Below, in pieces: positions 16,465-23,105 of a stretch of 37,624 nucleotides of DNA. The notes beneath the pieces were generated by a model. It saw only the letters and a program-made list of their open reading frames with translations. It was not told the DNA's origin and searched no databases. A program made the translations under genes and the position numbers. Each line of letters starts with the position of its first letter. Positions within the stretch are counted from its first letter, which is position 1. Source of the DNA: Bacteroidota bacterium (lineage in GTDB: Bacteria; Bacteroidota; Bacteroidia; UKL13-3); assembly GCA_034439655.1 (NCBI GenBank), contig JAWXAU010000103.1:1-37624 (forward strand), in the 5' to 3' direction.

Positions 16465-16496
16465 TTTGGCTAATCGGTAATCTTAAGGCAATTTTG
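16465..16496 (+). promoter_or_regulatory. Probable promoter of lepB (TTTG-N20-CAATTTTG)
   Basis: CAATTTTG (16489-16496) differs from TAnnTTTG at the first base only, and TTTG (16465-16468) lies 20 bases upstream. The ATG follows after 5 bases, so the transcript would be leaderless or nearly so. Confidence 0.45.
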
Positions 16497-16501
16497 CCGG
16501 A

Positions 16502-17869
16502 ATGAACAACACACAAAACAGCAAACCACAAACAGGTTTTTTTCATATCTATTGGTCTAAACTTAGCCGCAATCAGCGGTTTTGGCTTGTCACCTTATCA
16601 AGTCTTAATGTCATCTTCTTTCTTATTATGCTAATAGCAGCAGGGGCAGGTTTTGTGCCTATCACCTTATTGCTATTGATTGGTCAAGGTCTTTTATTCG
16701 CGTATTATCATTATTTCAATGCGTCCAAACCTAAAAACAAAGTACGAGAATGGGTTGATGCTATTGCTTTTGCAGTAGTTGCGGCTACTATTATTCGCAG
16801 TGCTTTTATGGAAGCATATACCATACCAACGCCCAGTATGGAACGATCACTTCTTATTGGTGATTTTTTGTTTGTAAGCAAGTTTCACTATGGCCCGCGT
16901 ATGCCCATGACACCGCTTTCATTTCCTTTTGCTCACCACACTTTACCTTTTACTGAAAAATCCAAAAGCTATATCGAATCTCTTCAATTACCATATTACC
17001 GGTTGCCCGGTTTTAGCAGTGTGCAACGTGGTGACGATGTAGTATTCAACTGGCCTGCTGATAAAGTAAACAATAGACCTGTAGATAAAAAGGAGAATTA
17101 TATAAAACGCTGTATAGCCATAGCAGGCGACACCTTGCAGTTGATCAACAGTGAAGTGTACATCAATGGCAAACTACAACCAAAACCTGAAAAGTACCTG
17201 GCACTTTATACTCTAACGGCAAGCTCGCCACTCGATCCCGCAACAATACGCGATTTAGGTTTCCGCTATAATCCCGAAAAATACAATACTAAATATCAAC
17301 CAGGTTCTGGAGAGTTTTACGACAATGTTGTGCCCGAAGACTTGAGTAAGAATATATACCGAGTACATGCCACAAACGAGCAAGCCGAACAACTTAAAAA
17401 AATGCCTAACGTAACCAAGCTCGACCGATATATATATAGTAAAGACATGCCTATTGGCGACCCTATGCATAGCGATTTTGGTTTTCGTGCTCCCGACGCT
17501 TTCCAGTGGTCTCTCGATTTTTATGGCCCCTTGGTTATACCCAAAAAAGGGATGACTGTTCCCTTGGACAGTGCTCATTATTTTGTATATGAAAAAGCAA
17601 TTCACGATTATGAGGGAATGCAAGATTTACAATGGACCAATGGAAAAGCTTACAATGGAAGTACGCCAATAAATAGCTATACCTTTACAATGGATTATTA
17701 TTGGATGATGGGAGATAATAGATATAATTCGGAAGATAGCCGTTTTTGGGGATTTGTACCCGAAGACCATATAGTAGGTAAAGCTGTTTTTATTTGGCTA
17801 AGTTGGGACAGTTATGCCAAAGGATTAAACAAGGTACGCTGGGACAGGCTGTTCCATTTGCCTAATTAA
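16502..17869 (+). CDS. lepB: Signal peptidase I
   Basis: This membrane protease removes Sec signal peptides on the outer face of the inner membrane. The protein has 455 residues with two N-terminal transmembrane helices (about 28-70) and a third before the active site (about 85-100). The catalytic serine is Ser112 in [18 protein letters not shown], and the general-base lysine is Lys202 in [14 protein letters not shown]. The C-terminal box reads [20 protein letters not shown] large insertion of about 170 residues between the catalytic Lys and that box makes it longer than the E. coli enzyme (about 320), which is usual in Bacteroidota. It is followed after 22 bases by an oxidoreductase gene, probably co-transcribed. 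Confidence 0.96.
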   Translation: MNNTQNSKPQTGFFHIYWSKLSRNQRFWLVTLSSLNVIFFLIMLIAAGAGFVPITLLLLIGQGLLFAYYHYFNASKPKNKVREWVDAIAFAVVAATIIRSAFMEAYTIPTPSMERSLLIGDFLFVSKFHYGPRMPMTPLSFPFAHHTLPFTEKSKSYIESLQLPYYRLPGFSSVQRGDDVVFNWPADKVNNRPVDKKENYIKRCIAIAGDTLQLINSEVYINGKLQPKPEKYLALYTLTASSPLDPATIRDLGFRYNPEKYNTKYQPGSGEFYDNVVPEDLSKNIYRVHATNEQAEQLKKMPNVTKLDRYIYSKDMPIGDPMHSDFGFRAPDAFQWSLDFYGPLVIPKKGMTVPLDSAHYFVYEKAIHDYEGMQDLQWTNGKAYNGSTPINSYTFTMDYYWMMGDNRYNSEDSRFWGFVPEDHIVGKAVFIWLSWDSYAKGLNKVRWDRLFHLPN

Positions 17870-17891
17870 TATAGTCTGTTTCGATATAAGC

Positions 17892-18893
17892 ATGATGAAG
17901 TCAGCGATATTAACGCAATTAAATGAAGTTCTTCAAGTAACGGAAAGTCCAAAACCAATTTTGGCAAAAGGCGAGGTGCTGGTAGCAATAAAATCTGCTG
18001 CACTTAATCACCGAGATGTGTTTATACAACAAGGATTATATTCGGGAATTAAAATTCCAGTGATTCTTGGTTCTGACGGGTCAGGAATAGTTTCTGAAAT
18101 TGCCGAGGGGGTTGATTCCAATTGGCTGAATAAAGAGGTGATTATGAATCCTGGACTCAATTGGGGCAATAACCCAAAGCACCAAGCCAAAGATTATATA
18201 ATAATGGGCACGCCCACCAATGGAACTTTTGCCGAATATATATCTATTTCAGCAGAACTCCTGCACCCCAAGCCTTCACATTTAGACTGGAACGAAGCTG
18301 CCGCATTGCCCCTTGCTGGTTTAACAGCTTTTCGTGCATTAATGGTGCAAGGGAATTTGCAACTAACTAACAAAGTATTGATAACAGGCATTGGCGGCGG
18401 TGTTGCCCAAATGGCACTGCAATTTGCAATAGCCAATGGAAACGAGGTATGGGTTACCAGCAGCAGTGATGATAAGCTACAAAAAGCCTTTGAGCTTGGT
18501 GCTAAAGGTGGAATAGATTATAAAAAAGACAAGTGGAATAAAGAGTTGGTCCAACAGGCTGGCGAGTTCGATGTAATCGTCGAATCAGCATGTGGATCTG
18601 GCTTTGGGGCGGTGGTAGATTGCTGCACACCAGGAGGAAAGGTTTTAATATATGGTGGTACTGCTGGAAATATTGGAAATATTATACCTGCTAAAATATT
18701 TTGGAGGCAAATAGCTATTATAGGTTCTACCATGGGTTCCAATGAGGACTTTGCGGAGATGCTGGCCTTTGTGAACAAGCATAAAATTACACCCACGGTG
18801 AGTCATGTTTTTCCTTTGGAACAGGCACAAGATGCTTTAGATTTTCTGAATACAGGAAACCAATTTGGCAAGGTGGTGTTAAGTATATCATAA
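17892..18893 (+). CDS. Medium-chain dehydrogenase/reductase, zinc-free quinone-oxidoreductase type
   Basis: The 333-residue protein has the MDR two-domain fold: an N-terminal GroES-like domain (HRDVFIQQGLYSGIKIPVIL, GSDGSGIVSEIAEGV) and a Rossmann NAD(P)H domain with the GxGxxG-type turn VLITGIGGGVAQMALQFA at about 158-175. The catalytic-zinc ligands of true alcohol dehydrogenases are missing: the Cys position is Asn-His-Arg-Asp, and GHE is replaced by GSD. The structural-zinc cysteine cluster is also absent. It is therefore most like NADPH:quinone or enoyl reductases of the MDR group; the substrate is unknown. The start could equally be the second ATG at 17895. It lies 22 bases after lepB and converges with the AlbA_2 gene. 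Confidence 0.85.
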   Translation: MMKSAILTQLNEVLQVTESPKPILAKGEVLVAIKSAALNHRDVFIQQGLYSGIKIPVILGSDGSGIVSEIAEGVDSNWLNKEVIMNPGLNWGNNPKHQAKDYIIMGTPTNGTFAEYISISAELLHPKPSHLDWNEAAALPLAGLTAFRALMVQGNLQLTNKVLITGIGGGVAQMALQFAIANGNEVWVTSSSDDKLQKAFELGAKGGIDYKKDKWNKELVQQAGEFDVIVESACGSGFGAVVDCCTPGGKVLIYGGTAGNIGNIIPAKIFWRQIAIIGSTMGSNEDFAEMLAFVNKHKITPTVSHVFPLEQAQDALDFLNTGNQFGKVVLSIS

Positions 18894-18910
18894 TACTTTT
18901 CACAAAGTAT
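18893..18910. terminator. Possible hairpin terminator between convergent genes
   Basis: ATACTTT (18893-18899) pairs with AAAGTAT (18904-18910) around a 4-base loop. It spans the 6-base gap between two convergent stop codons. The stem is short and AT-rich, so the call is weak. Confidence 0.3.
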
Positions 18911-19529
18911 AAAACTCTATCTTTTCAGTATTGTGAACTCTTATTACACCAATGCTCACTAGGTTCACCAACATTCTTTGTGCTCGCCAACGGGCTATAT
19001 TGAGCATTTGGCAAAGTTCCTTGATGGTAATGCGGTCATGACTAGTCAAAAAATCGAGCAAGGCTTTTTCTTTTGACGAATAGTTTATTTTTACGCCATC
19101 ATTGCTGTTTTGTTTTCGCAATACTTCCACCATCACTTTGCTGGCCAATAGACTTTCGTCCTTCACACGAATATAAACCCACCACTTTCCATCTTCATCT
19201 TTGGCTGCATAGGGTCTATGTTCTCCTTTTGGTATGGCCACCTCCAAAATAGTTTTGCCTTCAAACTCCCATTCTTCTATAGTAATGTCGATTGCCGGTT
19301 TGCAAAAGAAACCTGCAGCCATATCGAGCATATATTTTTCTTCGTCGCTTCGAATCCCGCTAATACTGCCATTATCATTGACGCCTACCAATAACTTACC
19401 ACCTTTGTGGTTGGCAAATGATACCATTGTTTTGGCGATTTTGCTTACAGAGGTAATGGTTTTCTTGAAGTCGAGTATCTCGCTTTCGCCGCCTAAAATT
19501 AATTGGAATATATACTTTGGGACACTCAT
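18900..19529 (-). CDS. AlbA_2 (Schlafen-like) domain protein with C-terminal winged helix
   Basis: The protein has 209 residues from ATG 19529; the longer frame to 19571 would start upstream of its promoter -7 box. Residues 15-125 form an AlbA_2/Schlafen AAA_4-like domain: E-x-x-x-x-DFK (about 15-22), the FAN motif (38-40), GGKLLVGVNDNGSISGI (43-59) and KWWVYIRVKDES near the end. Residues about 165-208 look like a small winged helix (ITIKELCQMLNIARWRAQRMLVNL). The family includes putative nucleic-acid-binding regulators and some nucleases; which of these applies cannot be read from the sequence. It is a single gene with a promoter 12 bases upstream, and is divergent from the ECF sigma gene. 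Confidence 0.8.
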   Translation of the reverse strand: MSVPKYIFQLILGGESEILDFKKTITSVSKIAKTMVSFANHKGGKLLVGVNDNGSISGIRSDEEKYMLDMAAGFFCKPAIDITIEEWEFEGKTILEVAIPKGEHRPYAAKDEDGKWWVYIRVKDESLLASKVMVEVLRKQNSNDGVKINYSSKEKALLDFLTSHDRITIKELCQMLNIARWRAQRMLVNLVSIGVIRVHNTEKIEFYTL

Positions 19530-19541
19530 AGAACAATAAGG

Positions 19542-19571
19542 CAAAATAAATGGCAGTGAATATATATTCAA
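19542..19571 (-). promoter_or_regulatory. Promoter of the AlbA_2-domain gene (TTG-N19-TTATTTTG)
   Basis: TTATTTTG (complement of 19542-19549) has TTG (complement of 19569-19571) 19 bases upstream, the same variant box as at 6830 and 14410. It supports the start at 19529. Confidence 0.6.
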
Positions 19572-19585
19572 AATAATTTTATCCC

Positions 19586-19593
19586 TATATTTG
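19586..19593 (+). promoter_or_regulatory. Candidate -7 element of the sigma factor gene (TATATTTG)
   Basis: This is an exact TAnnTTTG match 113 bases before the TTG start, with no TTG -33 element at the right distance. If it is used, the sigma mRNA has a leader of about 105 bases, long for this window. Confidence 0.4.
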
Positions 19594-19706
19594 TATAACC
19601 ATCACACCCTCAAATTTCAAACTGCCAACTGTAACCTGTGTAATGTGAAATGCAAACTACTAAATAAAAAATCTTCCAACCCAACCCAACCATCCCTAAA
19701 ATAAAA

Positions 19707-20315
19707 TTGTCATTACAACAACCCTTGATTAAGCAAAGCCATATAGACCAATTAGACGAGCAGAAAATCATTGACGGGGCAATAAGGAAAGACCATGCCT
19801 GCCAAAAGTGGATTTATGAAAAATTCGCTAACAAAATGATGGCTGTTTGTTTACGCTACACAGCCGATGCTGATGAGGCCAAGGACTTGCTGCAAGATTC
19901 GTTCATTCGCGTGTTCGATTACCTGCACCAATTTGGGCACAAAGGCTCGCTTGAGGGATGGGTAAGACGGGTGGTTGTAACCTCGGCACTCAACCATTAC
20001 AATGTGGCAAAAAGGAGGTTTACGGATGTAGACATAGACGCAGTAGACTGGGAAAAAGGGGCATCGTACACGCCTTATAACGCCCAGTACACCATGGAAG
20101 AGTTGACCATGTTGATAAAGCAACTACCGCCCATGGCACAAACGGTTTTCAATCTATTTGCCGTGGATGGATATAGCCACAACGAGATTGCGGAGATGCT
20201 TAGTATTAGCGACGGCACATCGAAGAGCAATTTGTTTAGGGCAAGGGCATTATTACAAGAAAAATTAAAAAATTTAGAACAACATAGTTATGGACAAGTT
20301 AGACAACATAGATGA
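19707..20315 (+). CDS. ECF-type RNA polymerase sigma factor
   Basis: The protein has 202 residues. Region 2 lies at about 25-95 (WIYEKFANKMMAVCLRYTAD, DEAKDLLQDSFIRVFDYLHQF), and region 4 with its helix-turn-helix at about 135-190 (LPPMAQTVFNLFAVDGYSHN, EIAEMLSISDGTSKSNLFRA). The start is TTG 19707: it is the only start codon upstream of region 2 without a stop, and the next Met would remove part of region 2.1. The 3' end overlaps the next gene by 26 bases, so the two are made together. ECF factors are usually held by a co-expressed membrane anti-sigma factor, and the neighbour has a fitting layout. The regulon is unknown. Confidence 0.93.
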   Translation: MSLQQPLIKQSHIDQLDEQKIIDGAIRKDHACQKWIYEKFANKMMAVCLRYTADADEAKDLLQDSFIRVFDYLHQFGHKGSLEGWVRRVVVTSALNHYNVAKRRFTDVDIDAVDWEKGASYTPYNAQYTMEELTMLIKQLPPMAQTVFNLFAVDGYSHNEIAEMLSISDGTSKSNLFRARALLQEKLKNLEQHSYGQVRQHR

Positions 20316-21615
20316 TTTGTTTGCCAAATTGAACAATGATGAAAAACAAACCCCAGCAGGGGTTTGGGAATATATCTTGGCCGATCAAAAAAGAAAAAAG
20401 AGAGCAGGTGTCCTTTGGTGGTACTATGGCTCCGCAGGGTTGCTATTGGTGGCGGGGCTTATGGGCTATTATCAGTTTAAAAAGGATAAAAAGCATTTGC
20501 AAGCCTATACAATAGCAAAAGCATTTGCAAACAACGATCTTGCTGCCAGCAACAATACTGATGCAAATAATAATGCTGTGGCACAAACACCCGATACCCT
20601 AAGGTTATCGGCAGTAAATAATATGGTATATTATACAGCCGAGGTGGCACTCGCTAAATATAAGGAGTATGCTAACACTACAGAGCATATAGTAGACAGG
20701 AACAGTGGCATGGTTGAGCCCGATATGAAAAATATAATCAAGCCTAATGATGTTGTTACTCGTACTGCCAATATGGAGTATGAAAAAGCGGAGGCTCCGC
20801 CAACAGATATTCGCCTTAATAAAAAAGACTTGAGCAAAGAAAAAGAAGAAAAAGATAAGACTATTAGAAAAACCCCTAACTCTAAAAGCCAAAAATACTT
20901 TGTGGAGGTGGCACTAACGGCTAATCGTTCTTACCGTACGCTAAGTGGAGATGCAAGCCTAAGCGAACATATAAACCAACGCAACCGCTCAGAGGTAGCA
21001 TTAATTACCAAGCCCGCACTAGCTATTACAGTGGGCAAGGAACTAAACAGAAATTGGAATATACAAACAGGGGTTCTGTATAATGTGCAGGGGCTGAGTG
21101 CCAGCTATACTGTATCAACCGCACAGAGGAAAGTGTTTGTAGATATTGACCCAACACTGAAGAAATACGATACCACTGCTAGTTATATATACATACAAGA
21201 CTCGGTATATAAACTGGAAAAAGGTATTAGTATAAACGGTGACCAAAAATATCATTATATAAGAATACCTGTTTTGGGCGAGTGGAAATTAGAAACACGC
21301 AAGCTTACTGTATATGCGGGTGGTGGCCTGTCGCTAAATATATTACTGGCAGCCCGAGGTGATGTGCAAGATTATCAAAGTGCCCAATCAGGTGTGTTTG
21401 TGCCCGTGACCCAATTGGCCTTGCAGCGTGTGGGTTGCGATTTTATGGGAAGGGCAGGTGTCCTTATGCCTATCTTTGGCAGGCCCGATATGAAAGTATC
21501 TTTTGGTTTCCGTGGCATGTTTAGCCCTGTCTCGGTGTTTGGCAAAGATGTACCACTCAAACAACATAACTACTCTTTTGCTCTTGAGTTGGGAATTAGG
21601 AAGATGCTGAAGTAA
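20290..21615 (+). CDS. Single-TM protein with cytoplasmic N-terminus and C-terminal beta-barrel-like domain (putative anti-sigma/sensor)
   Basis: The protein has 441 residues. Residues 1-38 are polar and basic (cytoplasmic), about 40-60 form a transmembrane helix (GVLWWYYGSAGLLLVAGLMG), about 65-200 are a low-complexity Asn/Ala/Lys-rich periplasmic linker (KKDLSKEKEEKDKTIRK), and about 200-441 have the alternating pattern of a PorT-like outer-membrane beta-barrel (NWNIQTGVLYNVQGLSASYT, YHYIRIPVLGEWKLETRKLT). The last residues are FALELGIRKMLK. The start lies inside the sigma-factor gene (26-base overlap). By analogy with other ECF loci, the short N-terminus may bind the sigma factor; this is inference, as no classical ZAS or FecR motif is visible. 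A helix spanning the inner membrane joined to a barrel-like domain is topologically odd. Confidence 0.78.
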   Translation: MDKLDNIDDLFAKLNNDEKQTPAGVWEYILADQKRKKRAGVLWWYYGSAGLLLVAGLMGYYQFKKDKKHLQAYTIAKAFANNDLAASNNTDANNNAVAQTPDTLRLSAVNNMVYYTAEVALAKYKEYANTTEHIVDRNSGMVEPDMKNIIKPNDVVTRTANMEYEKAEAPPTDIRLNKKDLSKEKEEKDKTIRKTPNSKSQKYFVEVALTANRSYRTLSGDASLSEHINQRNRSEVALITKPALAITVGKELNRNWNIQTGVLYNVQGLSASYTVSTAQRKVFVDIDPTLKKYDTTASYIYIQDSVYKLEKGISINGDQKYHYIRIPVLGEWKLETRKLTVYAGGGLSLNILLAARGDVQDYQSAQSGVFVPVTQLALQRVGCDFMGRAGVLMPIFGRPDMKVSFGFRGMFSPVSVFGKDVPLKQHNYSFALELGIRKMLK

Positions 21616-21674
21616 TAGTTACGAGTTACCTGTTGTGAGTTGCGAGAGGGCAGTATAGATATATCTAGTCCCTA

Positions 21675-22928
21675 TTACCTCACTCCTGCTTCTACTATCT
21701 GCTGCACATTATACTGCCCCGCTTCCAGTTTTTCTTTTACTTCTTTAAAGGCTTTAATAGTTCTGTCTACATCGGCAACAGTATGCACGGCTGTGGGTAT
21801 CAAACGGAGCATAATTACATCTTTGGGTACTACAGGGTATACTACTATAGAGCAGAAAATATCATAGTTTTCACGCAAATCTAAAGTTAGTGCTGTGGCC
21901 TCTGGTATGGTGCCATTGAGCAATACTGGGGTTACAGGGGTGGTGGTAATACCTATATTAAAACCTGCATTCCTTAAACCGTTTTGTAGGGCACTTACTA
22001 TTTTCCATAGGTTGGCTTTTAGTTCGGGTTGTGTGCGTAGCAGTTCCAATCTTTTTCTTGCTCCCTGCACCAAAGGCATGGGCAATGATTTGGCAAATAT
22101 TTGTGAGCGGCTATTATAGCGTAAGTAGGTTATTACTTCTTTAGTGCTGCCTATAAAGGCACCTATAGAAGCCATACTTTTAGCAAATGTGCTAAAGTAT
22201 ATATCGATACCATCCATGCAGTTTTGCTCTTCTCCAGTGCCTGCTCCTGTTTTGCCCATGGTTCCAAATCCATGTGCATCGTCCACAAACAAACGGAAAT
22301 TATATTTTTCTTTTAGTGCTACTATATCTTTCAAATTGCCCTGTGCTCCACTCATACCAAATACGCCTTCGGTAATAAGTAAAATAGAACCGGGAGTATC
22401 TTTTACCAACTCGGTAGCTCGTTGCAATTGTTTCTCGGCACCGGCCACATCATTGTGTTTAAAAATGAAACGTTTGCCTGCGTGCAGTCTCACACCATCA
22501 ACTATACAGGCATGGCTTTCGGCATCATATACAATTACGTCGTGCCTGTCTACCAATGCATCAATGGCACTAACCATACCTTGATATCCAAAGTTGAGGA
22601 GGATGGTATCTTCTGTGCCTATAAAGGCTGCAAGCTCGCGTTCAAGGGCTTCGTGGTTATCGCTTTCGCCACTCATCATGCGGGCTCCCATGGGGTATGC
22701 CATTCCGTATTGTGCGGCAGCTTCTGCGTCGGCTTTGCGAACTTCGGGATGGTTGGCCAAGCCCAAATAGTTATTAAGGCTCCACACGAGTTTTTCTTTG
22801 CCCCTAAAATTCATGTGGGCACTAATGTCCCCTTCTAGTTTTGGAAATGTATAGTAGCCGTGCGATTGCTTGGCATGCATGCCCAAAGGCCCCATATTCG
22901 CTTCTAATTTCTTAAATAAATCCTGCAT
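21675..22928 (-). CDS. PLP-dependent alpha-oxoamine synthase (serine palmitoyltransferase/KBL/AONS family)
   Basis: The protein has 417 residues from ATG 22928. The frame extends to GTG 22955, but that segment contains the -7 promoter box. Family features are the small-residue NFGYQGMVSAIDAL segment, YDAESHACIVDGVRL, the Asp-Asp-Ala-His cofactor-ring motif (FVDDAHGFGTMGKTG), and the Schiff-base lysine Lys250 in YFSTFAKSMASIGAF. The family condenses an acyl-CoA with an amino acid. Bacteroidota often use such an enzyme as serine palmitoyltransferase for sphingolipids, but 2-amino-3-ketobutyrate ligase or another oxoamine synthase is possible. No other sphingolipid or biotin gene is nearby. It is transcribed away from recQ's end with a 103-bp repeat element in the gap. 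Confidence 0.85.
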   Translation of the reverse strand: MQDLFKKLEANMGPLGMHAKQSHGYYTFPKLEGDISAHMNFRGKEKLVWSLNNYLGLANHPEVRKADAEAAAQYGMAYPMGARMMSGESDNHEALERELAAFIGTEDTILLNFGYQGMVSAIDALVDRHDVIVYDAESHACIVDGVRLHAGKRFIFKHNDVAGAEKQLQRATELVKDTPGSILLITEGVFGMSGAQGNLKDIVALKEKYNFRLFVDDAHGFGTMGKTGAGTGEEQNCMDGIDIYFSTFAKSMASIGAFIGSTKEVITYLRYNSRSQIFAKSLPMPLVQGARKRLELLRTQPELKANLWKIVSALQNGLRNAGFNIGITTTPVTPVLLNGTIPEATALTLDLRENYDIFCSIVVYPVVPKDVIMLRLIPTAVHTVADVDRTIKAFKEVKEKLEAGQYNVQQIVEAGVR

Positions 22929-22942
22929 CGAGTTTTTTGCGG

Positions 22943-22950
22943 CAAAGATA
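22943..22950 (-). promoter_or_regulatory. -7 promoter element of the oxoamine synthase gene (TATCTTTG)
   Basis: An exact TAnnTTTG match on the minus strand, followed by GCC as at gmk, 14 bases before ATG 22928. No TTG at the normal distance. Confidence 0.55.
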
Positions 22951-22974
22951 GGCACCTTATGTATAATAACGTAG

Positions 22975-23077
22975 CGTCATTGCCAACAGGCTTCCCGTGA
23001 AGCAATCTCGTTATTGTGTCTCCGAATCACAATTCGCCGCGGCGAAGCCAAGCATTGAAGCATTGCTCGCAATGACG
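22975..23077. repeat. 103-bp REP/MITE-like palindromic element
   Basis: The outer 9 bases are perfect inverted repeats: CGTCATTGC at 22975-22983 and GCAATGACG at 23069-23077. Inside lies the 14-base palindrome TTCGCCGCGGCGAA (23033-23046) and a further GCATTGAAGCATTGC segment. Read from the right, the end begins CGTCATTGCGAGCAATGC, which from memory resembles a widespread class of short palindromic intergenic repeats starting CGTCATTGCGAG. It has no coding capacity, so any movement would depend on a transposase elsewhere. Confidence 0.75.
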
Positions 23078-23105
23078 ATGTTTATTTGGATTTCGTAAAA
23101 GAATT

